Source: Brienomyrus brachyistius | Lineage: Eukaryota > Chordata > Actinopteri > Osteoglossiformes > Mormyridae | DNA: 64,000 nucleotides | Reading direction: 5' to 3' | NCBI RefSeq assembly: GCF_023856365.1 | Contig: NC_064533.1 | Coordinates: 29,420,618-29,484,617 of the forward strand | In this document: piece by piece, positions 63,281 to 64,000 of the stretch | Layout of the letters: each line of letters begins with the position of its first letter | Position numbering within the stretch: the first letter of the stretch is position 1 | Position numbers and translations under genes: made by a program | Notes under the pieces: generated by a model | The model's database searches: none | What the model saw: the letters and a program-made list of their open reading frames with translations, nothing else | Told to the model about the DNA's origin: nothing

Positions 63281-63443
63281 CCAGAGTCATCGACTCCACC
63301 CCCCCTTAATGTTCACCAGGAGGAGGATGAGGAAGGGGACCTGAACAAAGCCCTGGGGGTAGAGTGTTTCCAGCAGATTCTGCACACAGTTCCCAGCGTC
63401 CCAGATGAGCATCGTCGATTCTACAGTGAGGAAGACTTTCAGT
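63281..63443 (+). CDS. slc4a2: Anion exchange protein 2 (or 3), shared N-terminal coding exon
   Basis: Acceptor ccccatccacag. Opens in phase 0 as PESSTPPPLNVHQEEDEEGD, continues LNKALGVECFQQILHTVP, then HRRFYSEEDFQ and one base T before gtgagt. AE2 and AE3 proteins share this block: an acidic run, a LGVERFEEIL-like helix, then a Y.EEDFEYHR motif. The next exon should complete T to Tyr and give YHR. The helix is closer to AE2 than to AE3 (which has LAVSRF). This is the regulatory N-terminal cytosolic region; the membrane exchanger domain lies beyond the window. Two alternative leaders (49640, 58806) fit it. Confidence 0.85.
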
Positions 63444-63642
63444 GTGAGTTCAGTGATTCTATTTGACGCTGATGTGGTGTTTGGGAATCTCCAAAATAGC
63501 AAACAAATCCTGCTGGTCAATTGTCACTGGTGAATTTCAAAAGCCTTTTCTATGATTTAATGCATTCCTGCAGCAGGCTGCAAATGATGCATCGAGGAGT
63601 CCGGCCAGTAGAGGCACTCTTCCCAAGTCACATGCCCTAGAT

Positions 63643-63828
63643 CAGGGGTAGGGAACCTGATCCATGGAGAGCCGGTGTGGGTGCGGGTTTTTGGGATGGC
63701 GTCTCAATCAGCCAATAACAGTGGATTCCAAGGACTGGAGTTGAGAATCGCTGCTTTATTATTGGCTGACTGAGAGGTCATCCCAAAAACCCACACCGGC
63801 TCTCCATGGATCAGGTTCCCTACCCTTG
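63643..63828. mobile_element. Small hAT-type element with intact target duplication
   Basis: 186 bp, ends caggggtagggaacctgatc and (reverse) caagggtagggaacctgatc, with near-perfect inverted arms of about 55 bases (ccatggagagccggtgtggg in both). Flanked by CCCTAGAT on both sides (63635-63642 and 63829-63836), the 8-bp duplication size of hAT transposons. In the intron after the shared AE2 exon. Confidence 0.85.
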
Positions 63829-64000
63829 CCCTAGATGTTGTCCAAATCTGTCCTATGTGTTGCACCAGTTAGAGGCAGGAGTTACACAGTTATGGATGAC
63901 AAAAACTGGCACAGTGGACAATAGTATTAGCTGACCACTGAGGAAAATCCACCAACATACTTGTCTGATACCTGTAAATAACCAGTCTCCAGCAGTGGAC

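Noticed and set aside
63281..63443. Assignment to AE3 (slc4a3)
   Set aside because: Not excluded, but LGVECFQQIL and the PES start are closer to AE2, and the leader-exon plan matches AE2.

Overview
The window looks like teleost fish nuclear DNA. Genes are split into many short exons with GT/AG introns. One CpG-rich promoter is visible, and the rest is AT-rich intronic DNA full of fish-type repeats: tRNA-derived SINEs, ATCC-type interspersed repeats, Tc1/mariner and hAT remnants, CA-flanked repeats, minisatellites and microsatellites. The species cannot be named from the sequence alone.

Left part (1.5-19.8 kb, minus strand): one complete gene of 17 coding exons, reconstructed by hand. Every exon junction has an AG acceptor and a GT donor, and all reading phases agree. 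The predicted protein is 909 residues. It has an N-terminal UBA domain (ubiquitin binding), a charged helical segment, a UBX domain with an intact FPR loop (the p97/VCP contact), a proline-rich and acidic linker, and about 15 leucine-rich repeats of the AMN1/FBXL type that run to an acidic C-terminus. The first half resembles UBXN1 (SAKS1). I know of no mammalian UBX protein that also carries a long LRR solenoid, so this is the best candidate in the window for a little-described system: a p97 adaptor with a built-in client-recognition module. Its first exon encodes only five residues and lies in a CpG island at 19.0-19.95 kb.

Right part (20-64 kb, plus strand): mostly non-coding, apparently the long 5' region of an anion exchanger gene, most likely slc4a2 (AE2). 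The shared N-terminal coding exon at 63.28-63.44 kb carries the conserved acidic AE2/AE3 segment. Two alternative first coding exons, at 49.5-49.7 kb (20 residues) and 58.8 kb (3 residues), both end in phase 0 and fit it exactly. This parallels the long-leader and short-leader AE2 isoforms of mammals. The short-leader exon is preceded by GATA-like sites and a DR1 (HNF4/PPAR-type) site. The rest of the exchanger lies beyond the window.

Between them, 28.5-31.0 and 34.7-35.3 kb hold four unrelated tandem arrays (60, 42, 38 and 51 bp units), two of them with higher-order structure. Also notable are a perfect 116-bp palindrome at 48.6 kb, a small hAT-type element with intact 8-bp target duplications at 63.64-63.83 kb, a nested element insertion at 11.9-12.16 kb, and an orphan exon-like pair at 31.3 and 35.5 kb.
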